59,008 nt of DNA from Gnetum montanum (taxonomy: Eukaryota; Streptophyta; Gnetopsida; Gnetales; Gnetaceae): contig MNCI01010480.1 of assembly GCA_015680685.1 (NCBI GenBank), positions 182,342-241,349 on the forward strand, in the 5' to 3' direction. The notes beneath the pieces are model-generated. The model saw nothing but the letters and a program-made list of their open reading frames with translations, searched no databases and was not told the origin of the DNA. This document shows, one piece after another, positions 23,659 to 34,639 of the stretch; within the stretch, counting starts at the first letter, position 1; each line of letters opens with the position of its first letter. Position numbers and translations under genes: made by a program.

Positions 23659-25329
23659 GTTGACAGGTAGAGGGCTTGCCCGAAAGACGTCGACAAAGAA
23701 TACGAAACACCGGATTGGCAAAAGTACCAACAGTGTTCATCAATGGCCACTCAAGTGTTGCCCTGTCAACATAGAAGAGTAAGGATGGAGGGTATGGGAG
23801 ATAAGATGATTTGGCAGGAAACAGGTTCGGGGAAGACTCAAATGAGTTAGGATGGCGGAAGTATGGAATATGCTCATTGAACACATAGAAACGTATGCAT
23901 ACTTATATTAACAGGAATGCTTTCAGACGAGCATAGCGCATCAGTCTGAGATTTCTCTGTTACAGACTATAGCAGGAATGCTTGCAAAAGGAGCACAGCG
24001 CGTCGCTTCTGTGATATCTCTGCTATGACATTTAATTGCGTTATGCCAATTTGTGGACTTGATGGCAATGCGAGTGCGGAAAACGGGTGCTTGTGTATGT
24101 ATCTTTTACGTACAGGAAGCAGATGGTAGGGATGAAGCGGATTAAGAGCCAAGGGTAGGGTCACAAGGGGAAGAGGGATGGACTTCTAAGTGGATAGGCT
24201 AACCTAAGCAGTAATTTCAAGACGCTGTTTGTACTTTACCACTTAGATGAACGCACCTTTGAACGACGTCCTCGAAACAAGTAACCTGCAACCACAGAAG
24301 AAAACAGAGGATGCCATTGTCTGTGCAAACTAGAGGCAAGGTTGTTGAAACAAGTGCTATTAGAGGCAAGATGAAGTGATCGGGCCATGAAGGAGGAACT
24401 GTAGCATGAGGCCCGAATTTTCACCCTTAACGCTCGGCCCTGCATATTGCCGCCAAAGAACATCAGACTCAACACATCTGACTAGTTATGCAAAGAACCG
24501 GCCAGATGAATCTGTGAAGCCAGGGCCTGATAGCGATGATGAGCAGAGATCCCCAAAGCCGTAGTTGATGTGCACGCCTTTGGGGCTCTGGACGGCGAAA
24601 CTAACCTCTCAGAGGTACCACCGCTAGAATAAACGTAGTAATGGCATCTTTGAGGGGTCAGTAGTATGCCCTTCAGCACATCCAAGGAATCAGTAAGATG
24701 CTAGTGGGGTGGCGATGCTGGGACTGTCCCAGTATCCCACCCCGTTCGTTGTGCAGCTGTACAGAGATGATTACGCTCACTTGATTTGCATGGTGGCAGT
24801 TTGTACACCCTAGTTTTAAGTTCTGGGAGGCTGTCATTGCTGGTTTTAAGTCTCAGCAGACCATGGTCCCAGTTTAGAGTCTGGGAGGACCGAGAAATGC
24901 TAGTTTTACGTCATAACGGACGGTGGCGAGGTTGATTTATGGTCTCAGCAGACCATGCTGTGGATGTCAGTTTTATGTCATGACCCAGGGACAAGTCTGT
25001 GCTGGTTTTACATCTCAGCAGACGGTTACTTACCTTTGTCAGTTTTATGTCATGACGGACAACTGGTGCCAGTTTAGCGTCGTGGCGGACACGTGCAAAA
25101 GATGCCAGTTTTTCGTGTTGGCAGACCTGTACAACATTTCCAGTTTTATGTCGTAGCGGATGGTCACAACTTGCTAGTTTTGCATCGTGGCGGACGGTCA
25201 GTACCAATTTAGCGTCGTGGCGGACACGTGAGAGGAGTGCCAGTTTTACGTCATAGCGGACGTTTGTTTCTAGTTTAGCGTCGTAGCGGATGATGATGGC
25301 CATACCTGATATATATACTGGAGATGCAA
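23659..25329 (-). other. 3' spacer of element 3
   Basis: A non-coding stretch between integrase and the polypurine tract. The first half (23659-24800) shows no domain, and its short ORFs are taken as chance. The second half is the tandem array listed next. Long, variable, repeat-bearing 3' spacers are known from Tat-lineage elements. Confidence 0.7.
24808..25290. repeat. Tandem array of ~33-bp units, CAGTTTTAYGTCRTRGCGGAC
   Basis: About 14-15 imperfect units follow each other. Each has a CAGTTTT or CAGTTTA start, a GTCGTGGCGGAC-like core and a variable 6-12-base linker. Two core subtypes alternate loosely: one ends TCTCAGCAGACC, the other GTCGTAGCGGAC. On the minus strand this leaves an open frame (24911-25303) of repeated VRHDAKLA-like words. 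The frame follows from the unit, and I do not call it a gene. Confidence 0.85.
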
Positions 25330-27455
25330 CTATACATAGTACCGCTTCAGATATATATGATTGACAGGGTTTGGTAACACGTTACCGTCGACATCCGCTA
25401 ACTTGAATGCTCTGCCGCTATACGCATCAGTCACCAAGAAAGGGCCCTCCCAGTTTGCAGAGAATTTGCCTACTGGTTCACGAACAGCCTTGAGAACTAA
25501 ATCTCCCTTCTTGATCGGACGCTGCTGAAGATTGTGACGATGCTTTTGCCTCTACTTGTCTTGATACTTTTCGATTATATTCAGCGTCTGTATTCGCTTC
25601 TCTTCTACTGAGTCCAAATCCATAATCCGGGACTCAGTGTGTTGAGCCTCATTTATAATCGTGGAGAGGACCATTCTCAGAGAAGGAATTTGCAACTCGA
25701 GAGGTAGCACTGCTTTAGATCCGTAGACTAGGCTATAGGGTGTACTGTCTGTAGCTGTCCTACATGTAGTACGATACGCCCATAGCACATAGAGGATTTT
25801 TTCGTGCCACTGTCTTTTGTTGCTGTCGAGCATCTTCTTGAGCAAATTGATGATGACTTTGTTTGTTGCTTCAGCTTGACCATTCGCTTGCGGGTAGTAG
25901 GGCAAGAAAAAAGATTATTTAATGCTAAGGCTATCACAAAAGGATTTGGTTTCCGTACTACTAAACTGTGGTCCATTGTCGGTCACGATAGTCATCGGGA
26001 GACCAAATCTGGTTACAATATTGTCTAGGATAAAATGGAAAATTTGTTGAGATGTGATCTTTCGTAAAGGGACAGCTTGTACCCACTTCATAAAATACGC
26101 AGTAGCGGTAATTATGAAGCTATGACCTGCGGAAGATTTCGGTGTGATGGGACCTATGATGTCTAGTCCCCATCGTTGAAATGACCATGTTATCTGAGTC
26201 GTATGTAATTCCGTAGGTGACACGTGTATAAGGTTTGCATAACGCTGACACGTGTTACAAGTTTTAACCTTTGTCAGGCAATCTTTTTCCATGCGTGGCC
26301 AGTAGTACCCTAAGCGGTGAATTTTTGAAGCCATAGCCCGGGGTGCTACGTGTCCTCCGCATAGTCCCTCGTGAACTTCGCCAACTATATGTTGCGCTTG
26401 GTCTTTATTAACGTAGGTAAGCAGCATGCCATCAAAAGAGTGTCTACAAAGAGTACTATCTCCTATGATGACGTATTGCCTAGCCCACTTGCGGATCGCA
26501 TCTTTCTACGCGCGTGTCAATTCAGGCGATAGCTCGCCCTGAAGGAGGTAAGTTTTAATGTTGTTGTACCATTCTGGCATGGTTTCCTCGAGAAGAGAAG
26601 ATATTTGCGTTGCCTGAATGATAGGATCTGTGCAGTCTGTTATTAATGCAGGATAGGTGTCAAGCAAGTGTGAGGGCACGTTTAAGGCCAGAGTAGCCAG
26701 TGCATCGGCCAGTGTGTTATCATCCCGCGGCACGTGTTGGGCATCGATGGTCGTGAATCGCTTTAGAAGATCTTTAGCCATATCGTAGTAGGGCTGTAGA
26801 TGTGCAGCCTTGCAAGCGTAGACTCCTGTGATCTGATTGATGACGAGCATCGAATCACCCCTAACTGCCAAATGTCGAACATTAAGTTCACTAGCAATTA
26901 GTAATCCCCTGAGGAGCCCCTCGTACTCTACTACATTGTTCGTACAGGGGAAGGTCAAGCGATAAGTGTGGAGATGCACATTCTCAGGTGATAGCGTAAT
27001 AATGGTGGCAGCATTGCCACCTCTGGTGGTTGAAGCTCCGTCGAAATACAACGTCGCCTCGGGGCCTATCAAGACAGGGCTTAAACTATGTACATGTTCA
27101 TCTGGGAACTCAGGCTCTATAGTTACATGGTTGTTAATTGGTGACGTTACTAACTGGTCAGCTATCGCTTGGCCTTTCTTAGAAGATTGGCCAATATAAT
27201 GCAGATCGAATTCTACCGTGATAGCCTTCCAGCGAGCTATTTTGCTACTTTCGTATAGGTTGTGCGTAATGGCCCTAAGGATGTTATTTTTACAGATGAT
27301 ATTAACTTGGCTACGGAAAAGATAATGTCTACACTTTTTTAGCGTAAATACTAATGCTAGGCAATTACGCTCTACTTCGTTGTACCTCGTTTCGTACGCA
27401 CATAGAGCATGACTCAAGTAGTAGATGGGCACTTCTGACCCATCAAGGGTAGCTT
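25330..27455 (-). pseudogene. RNase H - second RNase H - integrase of element 3 (three stops)
   Basis: One minus-strand frame holds the whole piece. First comes the end of the RT-linked RNase H (IYYLSHALCAYETRYNEVER, about 27360-27420). Next is a second, plant-type RNase H with YFDGAST (Asp codon 27040-27042), NNVVEYEGLL, RGDSMLVI and PRDDNTLADALATLAL. Then integrase: an HHCC finger (HEGLCGGH...CNTCQ), the DDE residues all present (Asp codons 26161-26163 and 25978-25980, Glu 25870-25872), QANGQAEATN, and a C-terminal GPF-type module (NWEGPFLVTDAYSG) ending at 25330. Only three stops interrupt it: TAG at 26506, TAA at 25915 and TAG at 25552. It would degrade template RNA and join DNA to the host. 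Confidence 0.88.
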
Positions 27456-27468
27456 TCAAGGGTAGCTG
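27443..27468. repeat. 13-bp tandem duplication at the gag/pol junction
   Basis: TCAAGGGTAGCTT is followed directly by TCAAGGGTAGCTG. Thirteen bases shift the frame by one. Gag upstream and RNase H downstream differ by exactly that shift. Confidence 0.85.
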
Positions 27469-29368
27469 TGTCCTGGCTAGTGCTACCTGCATTGGCCGTG
27501 GTCTCAGGAGGCACGGTAGGTGCCCTCTTGTTCTTGTTCTTCGCGCCTTCAGCCAGCGCAACCACTGTCGTTGTTGTCGCTTTGCCTTTGTTATGTGCGT
27601 TTTTGTAGGTGACATACGCCGGGTCTTTGCTAGCCTCCGCAGCATCTTGAATGCTTCTAATCTGAGTGAAGGAATGATGTAAGGAGTTTGGGGAAAGGTA
27701 ATACAACTTTGACTTGATAAAGTCATTGACTGCTCCTTTGAAGATGGCTAGTAAATGTGAGTCCACGATTGGTTCACAGATTTCATTCAAAGTAGCATTC
27801 CAGCGCTGTATGAACTTCTGGACTGGTTTGAGAGGATCTTGTTTCACTCCCATGAGTTGATCTAACGTGACTTCTGGCCTTAAGTTGTATTTAAAGCGAG
27901 TCACGAATTGTGTCAGAAGCTCTTCCAGGGTTGAAATGGAAGAGCGTGGGAGGGCTCGATACCAATCTAGAGCTTTCCCTGTCAAAGACATAGCAAAGAC
28001 GCGGATAATCATGTGAGGCCACTGCTGCAACAACAATGACTCGGATCTAAAAGTAACCAAGTGAGCATTAGGATCCCCCTCCCCATTATACTTGGTAAAA
28101 TAAGGTAAGGACATCCTAGGTGGCAACGACAACATGGGGACTGCTGGACTAATGGGATCATCTTGGTAAAAGTCCATGATCTGTACAGTGTCCGAGCCAG
28201 CAGCCTTAAGACGCCTTACCTCCTCTGTGAGGGTTTGAATTAGTAGAAAGGCTTGATCCAGACCTGTCACTAGAGGTGTCTGTGCAGGAAGAGCAGGGGG
28301 CTGACCTGGGAAAGCAGGACCAGGTGGTGGAAATGATGGGATAGTTTGGCCAGTAGATGGTGGGGGGATCCCTGCAGGCAGGGGTGCCTGTGAAGACCAC
28401 CATCCATCGGTTTGGGAAGAAAGATTGGCCGTCACCGGCTGAGCGGGATAAGGATAGGGATATTGCGGGACCACCTGCGGAATATGCGTTGCGGGTGCCA
28501 CCGAGGGTTGCACACCGTACATCGCAGACTGGTTGTGTTGTGCTGCAGGGTAGGTCCACTGACTCGCGGCAGGCTGTTGGAGAGGTAGCTATGGCTGCAC
28601 GACGGCGGTGATCTGTTGGGTTGGAGGGGGCGGCAAAGATAAGGTTTGTATCGGGCGAGTTGTGGATATGGTTTGAGGTTGGATCTACGAAATGAAATGG
28701 GGCACGGTGGTTGCTAGAACCACCGCCGGAATGCTGAGTACACGTGGTGATGAGACCGCCCCCATGTTATTGTGGGGTATTTGCACCTGCATCCCAGAGG
28801 GATACACAGTGCCTTGCAGAATGATAGGGATGTGCATCGGTGCGGTCATGGCTGGATTGAGCGAGGCAGCCTCTCTGTTAAGAGGGAATAATGGGTTGAC
28901 GTAAGTATGGGGACTAAGAGTGTGATAGGAATGCTCAGACTGGGCTGCAAACTCATCATCTTCTTCCTCCCCATTCTGGGGTTCCGTCATAGCCCGTGCA
29001 GCCTGGCTCTTAGCCATGACCAACTGCGTTATAATTTCATGTTGCTGGTTTGTTAAAGGGATGATGTCATAGGCTGTTGGGGTGAAATCCTGGTCCCCTA
29101 GATAGATCATCTCGAAATTTCGCTTCGCCTCGATTTCGGCTCGGCTAAGGGCAAGCTTCGCCTGGATCTTGACGTAGATAAAGTTGTATTCCTCAGGGGT
29201 CATAACAGTAAATATTGGGTCCTTTCCCTGTAGCCTCAATGATCGACATGATGGTCCCTGAGGTCCCGCTGCACCAGAAGCTGGCCTGGTGACAGCGATA
29301 GGGTTCACAGATGTGGCATCCAAGTCAGCGACGACCATGGCGGTTGTGGTTGTGTAAGATGGATCCAT
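27443..29368 (-). pseudogene. gag of element 3 (two TAG stops)
   Basis: The frame starts at ATG 29368 (MDPSYTTTTAMVV) and stays open to 27443 apart from TAG at 28685-28687 and TAG at 28589-28591. The N-terminal part has CRSLRLQGKDPIFTVMTPEE. A Pro/Gln-rich linker covers about 28350-28600. The gag core (about 27700-28150) contains LPYFTKYNGEGDPNAHLV, VFAMSLTGKALDWYRALP and LMGVKQDPLKPVQKFIQRWN. It forms the particle that holds element RNA. It ends in a Lys/Thr-rich stretch without a zinc knuckle, which element 5 does have; that part probably went with protease and RT. Confidence 0.85.
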
Positions 29369-29629
29369 TGATCAAGTGGATTAATTGACAATAAATGACT
29401 GGATCTAAGAGAAAAAGCGATGGACAAAGAAGATCGCACTTAGGCTTTCTACCCTGCAGGATTCCAGAGGAATCGTTAAGGTAACCGATCTACACCTCAC
29501 AAACTTTCGTAAACTTCCCTAGAGGTATTACATTCACGTTTTTGGCAACGCAGGTATAGATCGCTAACAGGGCTACCTGTAAAAAAAAAATGAATCGGAG
29601 CCTAGGCCCTCCTTCTAGTGCCAAAAAAC
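29369..29629 (-). other. 5' leader and primer binding site of element 3
   Basis: Next to the LTR the minus strand reads GTTTTTTGGCACTAGAAGG, continuing AGGGCC. The primer site starts at TGG. I cannot assign the tRNA from memory. The same pattern, GTTTTTGGTGCTAAAAGG, follows the LTR of element 5. The leader of about 260 bases has no ORF and an A10 run at 29581-29590. Confidence 0.65.
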
Positions 29630-30413
29630 TGTAACGACGGAAAATGTCGGCAGCTGGAAAATACCAAAAAAAATTCCGTGTACACAGTTTTAACCACAGA
29701 TCCGTGCGAGGGCTATGCTGGAAAAATGAATCTGCGGTGCCCTGAATGGTCTTGTCAATCAGATAGGGACTTACTAAATCAGTAAACTGATGGAGATTGT
29801 GAATATTTCATGGATCGATTTGATTCGACGAGTCGCAAAATGAAGGGAAAACAACGTAGATGAATTATAACGATGATGACGCTAACACGATAAGAGGAGG
29901 CAGACACGAGAGAAACGCATGGTTGCAAGATCTACGCTTTGACTTGAAGAATAAATATTTTGTATACCACGTTACAATGGGGAGACCCCAATTACTTGAT
30001 GTGTAGCAAACACAAAATAACAAGAAAATTGTCCAAGCAGAAGTACAGAATGAAGTCCGATCTACCTCGTAGGCTAGAGATGGGATGCAAGGAAGGTAAA
30101 GTACTGACGTCTATCGATCAACTGCTTCTGATGAATAGAAACTCACAAACCACACCAGATGATCTCTTGATCTCTGGTCTACTCCTTTTGCCTTAGGTAG
30201 TCTTTGCTCGAAACTGCCGATGATCACCAATGGAGAAAGTTGTGTCTTCGCCAAAGGGGTAATCACTCCTGCTACCAATGTTCAAGAGAAATATCTCTTA
30301 TCTCTGTTGAAAGATAGTGCTGCAAAATGACTGCCAGACAATGCTGCTCTTTCTCTCTCTGTTCGGGTGTTTCCTCTGTTCTGTCTCGTTACCTCTCTTT
30401 TTCTTTGCCAACT

Positions 30414-30430
30414 GGGACATTTATAGGTTT
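30414..30430 (-). promoter_or_regulatory. TATA box of the element 3 LTR
   Basis: The minus strand reads AAACCTATAAATGTCCC. The other LTR has the same box at about 22867-22877. It lies just below the TTACGC cluster. Confidence 0.65.
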
Positions 30431-30519
30431 GAAAATATGTGGAGAAGGGATGGCTGTGATGACACATGTTTCAAACCTTTCGGAAGGTCATTGACTTGAC
30501 TGTCCTTGTGTTGAACTTT

Positions 30520-31035
30520 ATGATTACGCACAATATGCTCATTTGTGTACTGTGCATGTGAATAACAGATGTGCGTCAGGCATGTCTCAGCTGACTTTAG
30601 GCTACGTTACGCTCATTCGCGTTTTGTCGTGTGCAAGAGTGTAACAAAGCGTGAAAACAATGTATTCAAGCTATTCTACGCTCGTTTACGCCGTCGAGCG
30701 TAGTGAAGCGTAAACGATGATTAGCTTGGCGATGCATTACGCTGAGATACGCTACGTTGCATAATGAGCGTAAGGTGATTTATCCGCAAGAAAGGAAAAA
30801 GAGTTGATCTGTTGCACTTCTTCTGGACTTTCTTTGACTTTTTCGAAGCTCATTATGCTACCGTGCGTAACAGAGCGTAAACTCAGCCTTGGACAAAAGA
30901 CTTAGCAAAATATACGAGAAGTCGCATATTACGCTGCTTGAGCCTCTCTAGATGTCGAAGTAAGTCACCTTCTGATACTAGACTATGTTGAATAGAACCA
31001 CACTAAGCGTCACTACGCTACGTCACATGATATAG
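30520..31035. repeat. TTACGC / GCGTAA word cluster in U3 of element 3
   Basis: Within about 500 bases the words TTACGC, TACGCT, GCGTAA or GCGTA occur more than fifteen times on either strand, often as back-to-back inverted pairs such as TTTACGC...GCGTAAA near 30685-30715. The left LTR has the same at about 22970-23480. No simple period is visible. Confidence 0.75.
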
Positions 31036-31209
31036 CGTACAAAGATAAAACATAGTGATATTGGAAATCTGCAAAGGAAATCGAAGACTTGATGCTACGC
31101 GTCTCTTTGCCTTACTCTGCCTTGTTCTCCCTTCTGGAATTTGGACATGTATTCTTGCCTGATCGCGAATCTTTGCCTGAGGCCGACTCACAATTTTCAC
31201 GGTGTTTTA

Positions 31210-31214
31210 GTGCA
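31210..31214. other. Target-site duplication of element 3 (right copy)
   Basis: GTGCA, identical to 22073-22077. Confidence 0.85.
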
Positions 31215-32000
31215 TGCTTGGGCAGAGAAAGTAGTCACCTTGCTTGGCCTCACTGTTGGATTGAGGTGATAGCCACAATTTTGAAATAAATTTTCTTCAT
31301 CAGTGTGAGCACACCATACTCCTTACAGTCCATCCATAGCATCACTCAGTCCATTTCCTTTTTGCCTTAGGATCACCTTTTGTTGATATCTATGCCAACT
31401 ATGTTCTAATGTCTAGCAACCCTAGTGTCTATGTAATAGCTTCTGCCAAGTAGGACACTTGAATGTCCTTCATTTTTACAATAGACCTTGGCCTATAGCT
31501 ACTCCAAAAGAGATAGGTCTCTTCCATGTACCACTCCCCACTAGACGTGATTACTGGCCACATGGGAGAGGCTTGCAATTGTGTCTTGAAATCCTTTGGA
31601 GCTTTCTCCAAAAATGGCCCAAATTTTATCTCTTGAAGTGCTAATCTTTGGATTTCTTGGGACTTGATGATGTCTAGGTATGCTTATGTTAGAGTAACCT
31701 CAAGCCTTGGCATGGGTACAAGCACTTCTCCTCATTGAGATTATTTTATAGGTACTTCTTCCTTTAAAATCTGTTAAATGGATTCCATTTTGGACTCCTC
31801 TTGAAGAGGTCCCATTGCATGGGTTACCTCTAGCACTTCTTAGCCTTTTTCTTACTAGCCTCGTCCAGCTCTAGGTCATTTCTCCTATGGTTGTGAGGGT
31901 TCTCCTTCCTATGGACATTTTTGTTTGGGTGACATCTGTGATCACCATAAGACCATGGATTAGCAATCATTGTGTAACCTTAAAAAATAATTGGTCTCGA
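31215..32000 (-). pseudogene. Post-pol ORF of element 2, N-terminal part
   Basis: The minus strand shows a 60-residue open piece (31429-31611): MEKAPKDFKTQLQASPMWPV, then TSSGEWYMEETYLFW. Upstream in decayed frame are EVTLT and SQEIQRLALQEIKFGPFLEK. It matches element 1 at about 12880-13200. Element 3 cuts it off at 31214; the rest continues at 22077. No membrane span is seen. Confidence 0.6.
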
Positions 32001-33410
32001 GAATCCCAACACATCAGACCAAGACATCGAGCATAACATAGAACATGGTAGTGAGGTGAGTTATGACAACATGATGTATGAGAGAGAAGGTGGATTGGAG
32101 TTCCAAATTAAGGTTATAAGAAGTCCATTGTGGAATTTGTGATTAAAATGACCCAAGAAGTTCCATCCTTGGTCCAAACCAAAACCACCCACTTTTAGTG
32201 ACTTTGCATCGTCACTCTAAGATTGATCCACCCACTCGAGACATAAGAGTGCTTCCACAAAAGCACCACCATTCCACAAAGAGAAGAAAATAGAAGTAGG
32301 GAGTAAGAGAGAGGGCCTTAGTTAGAGGGAACCTTTAAGGATAGGTGCATATTGTTTGAGTCCCATAACTAGTGCTTGTAGCCCTCTTATTTGTTCAAGG
32401 GAAGCTTTTATTAAAGAAACTTTTAATCAATCGGTAACCTTGGTAGTTCTAAAATTAGGAAGGATTTAAAGGTTTGTAAAGGGTGTGACTTCAAGGGGAC
32501 TCAATACTCTTTGTACTCTTCTACTTACTTGAGTGCTTGAGTGCTTTTCATGGACTTTTTTTTGTTCCACACCAACCACTAATAAGAAGTCAAATAAAGT
32601 TATTACATGGTGTGGTTCCCATTCAAAACAAAAAACAAAAAACAAAAAACAACAATGGGAATTTAAAGCACACCCCTTTGACATAAATAAGTCCTTGCAT
32701 GATGTGGTTTTCATTTCAAAAAAAATAAAAAATAAAAATAAAAAAGGAAAACCATAGAGTTCATTGGATGGGTGGATGACATGGAATCACTACCTGTTCC
32801 ATGAAAAATAAACCATCCCAAAGTCATTATACATCAGAATTCAAAAATAGAAACCAAACATCGACAATCACACATTAAGCACAAACCATCATGAGTAAAC
32901 AGTAATATCCTATGACAATAAAGTAAAATTATTAGCAAAAATGAGAAAATATCATACTTAAATAAAATAAAATAAAATAAAGCAAAATAAATTAAAATAT
33001 ATAAGAAGATGTAAAATAATCAAGAAATTTTAAAGGTACTAAGGATGGTATAAAATTAGAAATATTCAAAAATCAAAAATTTGTAAAATAAAAAATGTTA
33101 AAAACAAAAAGGTACAAAAACTAAGAGGCCATGATAATGGTTAGCATGGATGGCCATCTCCCACATGACTAGGTTGAAAGGAGGAGATTTGAAAAATATA
33201 ATGGGGTTGTCCATTTGTTGAGGAAGTAGTTACACTGGTCTATCTTGGTTCGAGGAAAGGCTTTGCTTGTTGGATATTGACCAACTACTTTTTATTTGGG
33301 CTGTTAGGTTTGTAAATTATCATGGCTCTAGAGGGAAAGGTTTGATAAATGACATAAGGTCCCTCCCACAATGTTTAAAATTTTATCTTTTGGGGTACAT
33401 GTGTGGGGCT
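32001..33410 (-). other. Spacer between integrase and post-pol ORF, element 2
   Basis: Non-coding. It aligns in reverse with the spacer of element 1 (for example 32755-32860 against 11015-11090), except for 32386-32691, which aligns in the same orientation. It contains CAAAAAA-type repeats (about 32627-32651) and an AAAAT run (about 32957-32997). Confidence 0.7.
32386..32691. repeat. Segment with inverted ends, turned round relative to element 1
   Basis: Ends: CTTATTTGTTCAAGGG at 32386-32401 and CCCCTTTGACATAAATAAG at 32673-32691, which are imperfect inverted repeats. The interior matches element 1 at about 11091-11440 on the same strand, although the two elements point opposite ways. Shared words are GGTGTGGTTCCCAT and AAAGCACACC. 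Confidence 0.6.
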
Positions 33411-34360
33411 CTAGTAAAGAACCTTATCTCCTAGTTGAAGTTGTACTTTTCTAATTCTAAGGTCATGATGTTGCTTGTCGAATGCCTTGTACACCTCATT
33501 CAAAGATAGGGCCACTAACCAATTTTTATCTAACATGTTTAGATTGATCAATCTTTTCTTTTGTGTTATACTTAGATCAAGGTTTAGATCACAGGTTGTT
33601 GAGAGTTTACGAAGCTCGGATTGAATCGAGAGCATTGGAAGTTTTCAATACACTAACTTGTAAGGAGAATAGCCAATAGAAAGTTTCTGAGTTGAACGAT
33701 AAGCCTAGAGAGCATTGTTAAGTTTTGTACTCCAGTCCTTCCTATATTTGCTAATGGTCCATGTTAGTATTTTTGTAATCTCTCAATTGGTTACCTCTGC
33801 TTAACCATTGGCTTGGGGATGGTAAGGTGTTGTTAATTTATGTTCTACCCCTAAGTGTTGCATTAATTTTATAAATGTGGAACTGTTAAAATGAATTTCA
33901 TTATTAGAAATTAGTGAATGTGGCACACCAAACCTATTAATGATATTTTGTTGTACAAATTTGGCAACAATGGATGATGTACAATCAATAATGGCTACTG
34001 CTTCTACCCATTTGGTGTAGTAGTCAATTGCTACTATAATATGCGCCTTCTCATTAGGCATGGGTGTGATGGAACCCATGAAGTCAACACCCCATATGTC
34101 AAAAGGTTCTAGTGGTTGAATCCACTATTGAGGACCTTCCATGCGAGTAGTCATCTCTCCTTCCCCCCCCCCCTCCCCCCATCATGTTGACAATGTTCAC
34201 AAGACCTGACGAACTAGTGGGCATCCCTAAAGATTGTGGGCCAATAGTATCCTTCCATTAATTTTTTTATGATCATGTGTCTCCCTGCATAGTGGCCTCT
34301 GCAAGGCCCTTCATGAGCATCCTAGAGAAGGCGTATTTGATCTTCATCAAAGATACACCA
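33411..34360 (-). pseudogene. Decayed integrase of element 2
   Basis: The open piece at 33801-34079 reads MGSITPMPNEKAHIIVAIDYY and continues to PYHPQANG. The first catalytic Asp (VDFMGS) is kept just upstream, but the second site reads ISNNEIHF, where the family has DNG. A second open piece (33411-33635), with LRIRKVQLQLGDKVLY at its end, is the basic C-terminus. A run of ten or more C's at about 34163-34180 interrupts the zinc-finger part and is absent from element 1. Confidence 0.82.
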
Positions 34361-34639
34361 ATGAATCAGGCCATTGGAACACACCTTATAAAGGTGTCCA
34401 TTGATTTCCATGAAGTACTAGACTTGATGAAGAAATTGTTGCTTCTTCCTAAAATCCAAGTCTTGTGGCATCTCTTGAGTGAGAAGATATGTGAAGATGC
34501 CATTATACCATATTACTTTTTTAGGCATTTGTTCATTTATTGCTCCAGTGAAGAGGAGGTCATCTAGAAACTGATCAGAAAGTAGGCTATCCCCCTCTTT
34601 ATTATCCCATCTTAAGCAAGAGAGGTGGTCAACAACCAC

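Larger units (their letters stand above)
22078..31209 (-). mobile_element. Element 3: Tat-lineage element lacking protease and RT, nested in element 2
   Basis: LTRs of 1568 bp (left) and 1580 bp (right) bracket the unit, with a perfect GTGCA duplication outside. On the minus strand it holds gag (29368 down), then directly RNase H, a second RNase H and integrase, then a 3' spacer with a tandem array. Two RNase H domains are a hallmark of the Tat lineage. The roughly 2 kb that should carry protease and RT is absent. The genes have only a handful of stops and the LTRs differ by roughly 5% by eye, so it is much younger than its host. It would need enzymes from a relative to move. Confidence 0.92.
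29630..31209 (-). repeat. 5' LTR of element 3
   Basis: Outer end at 31209 (CA mutated to TA), inner end TGTAACGACGG at 29630. A TATA box (CCTATAAATG on the minus strand) is at about 30418-30427, so U3 covers about 30430-31209 and R/U5 the rest. U3 is dense in TTACGC/GCGTAA words. Confidence 0.93.

Noticed and set aside
24808-25290. Possible CRISPR-like array (short repeats with variable spacers)
   Set aside because: Repeats are imperfect, spacers are only 6-12 bases, and the array lies inside a plant retrotransposon with no cas gene.
24911-25303. 130-residue minus-strand ORF with repeated VRHDAKLA words
   Set aside because: The repetition is that of the DNA array. There is no start context, and the unit length is not a steady multiple of three.
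26506-27726. One 406-residue protein starting at 27726
   Set aside because: The first 85 or so residues are gag read in the wrong frame. Only the part after about 27455 is true pol.
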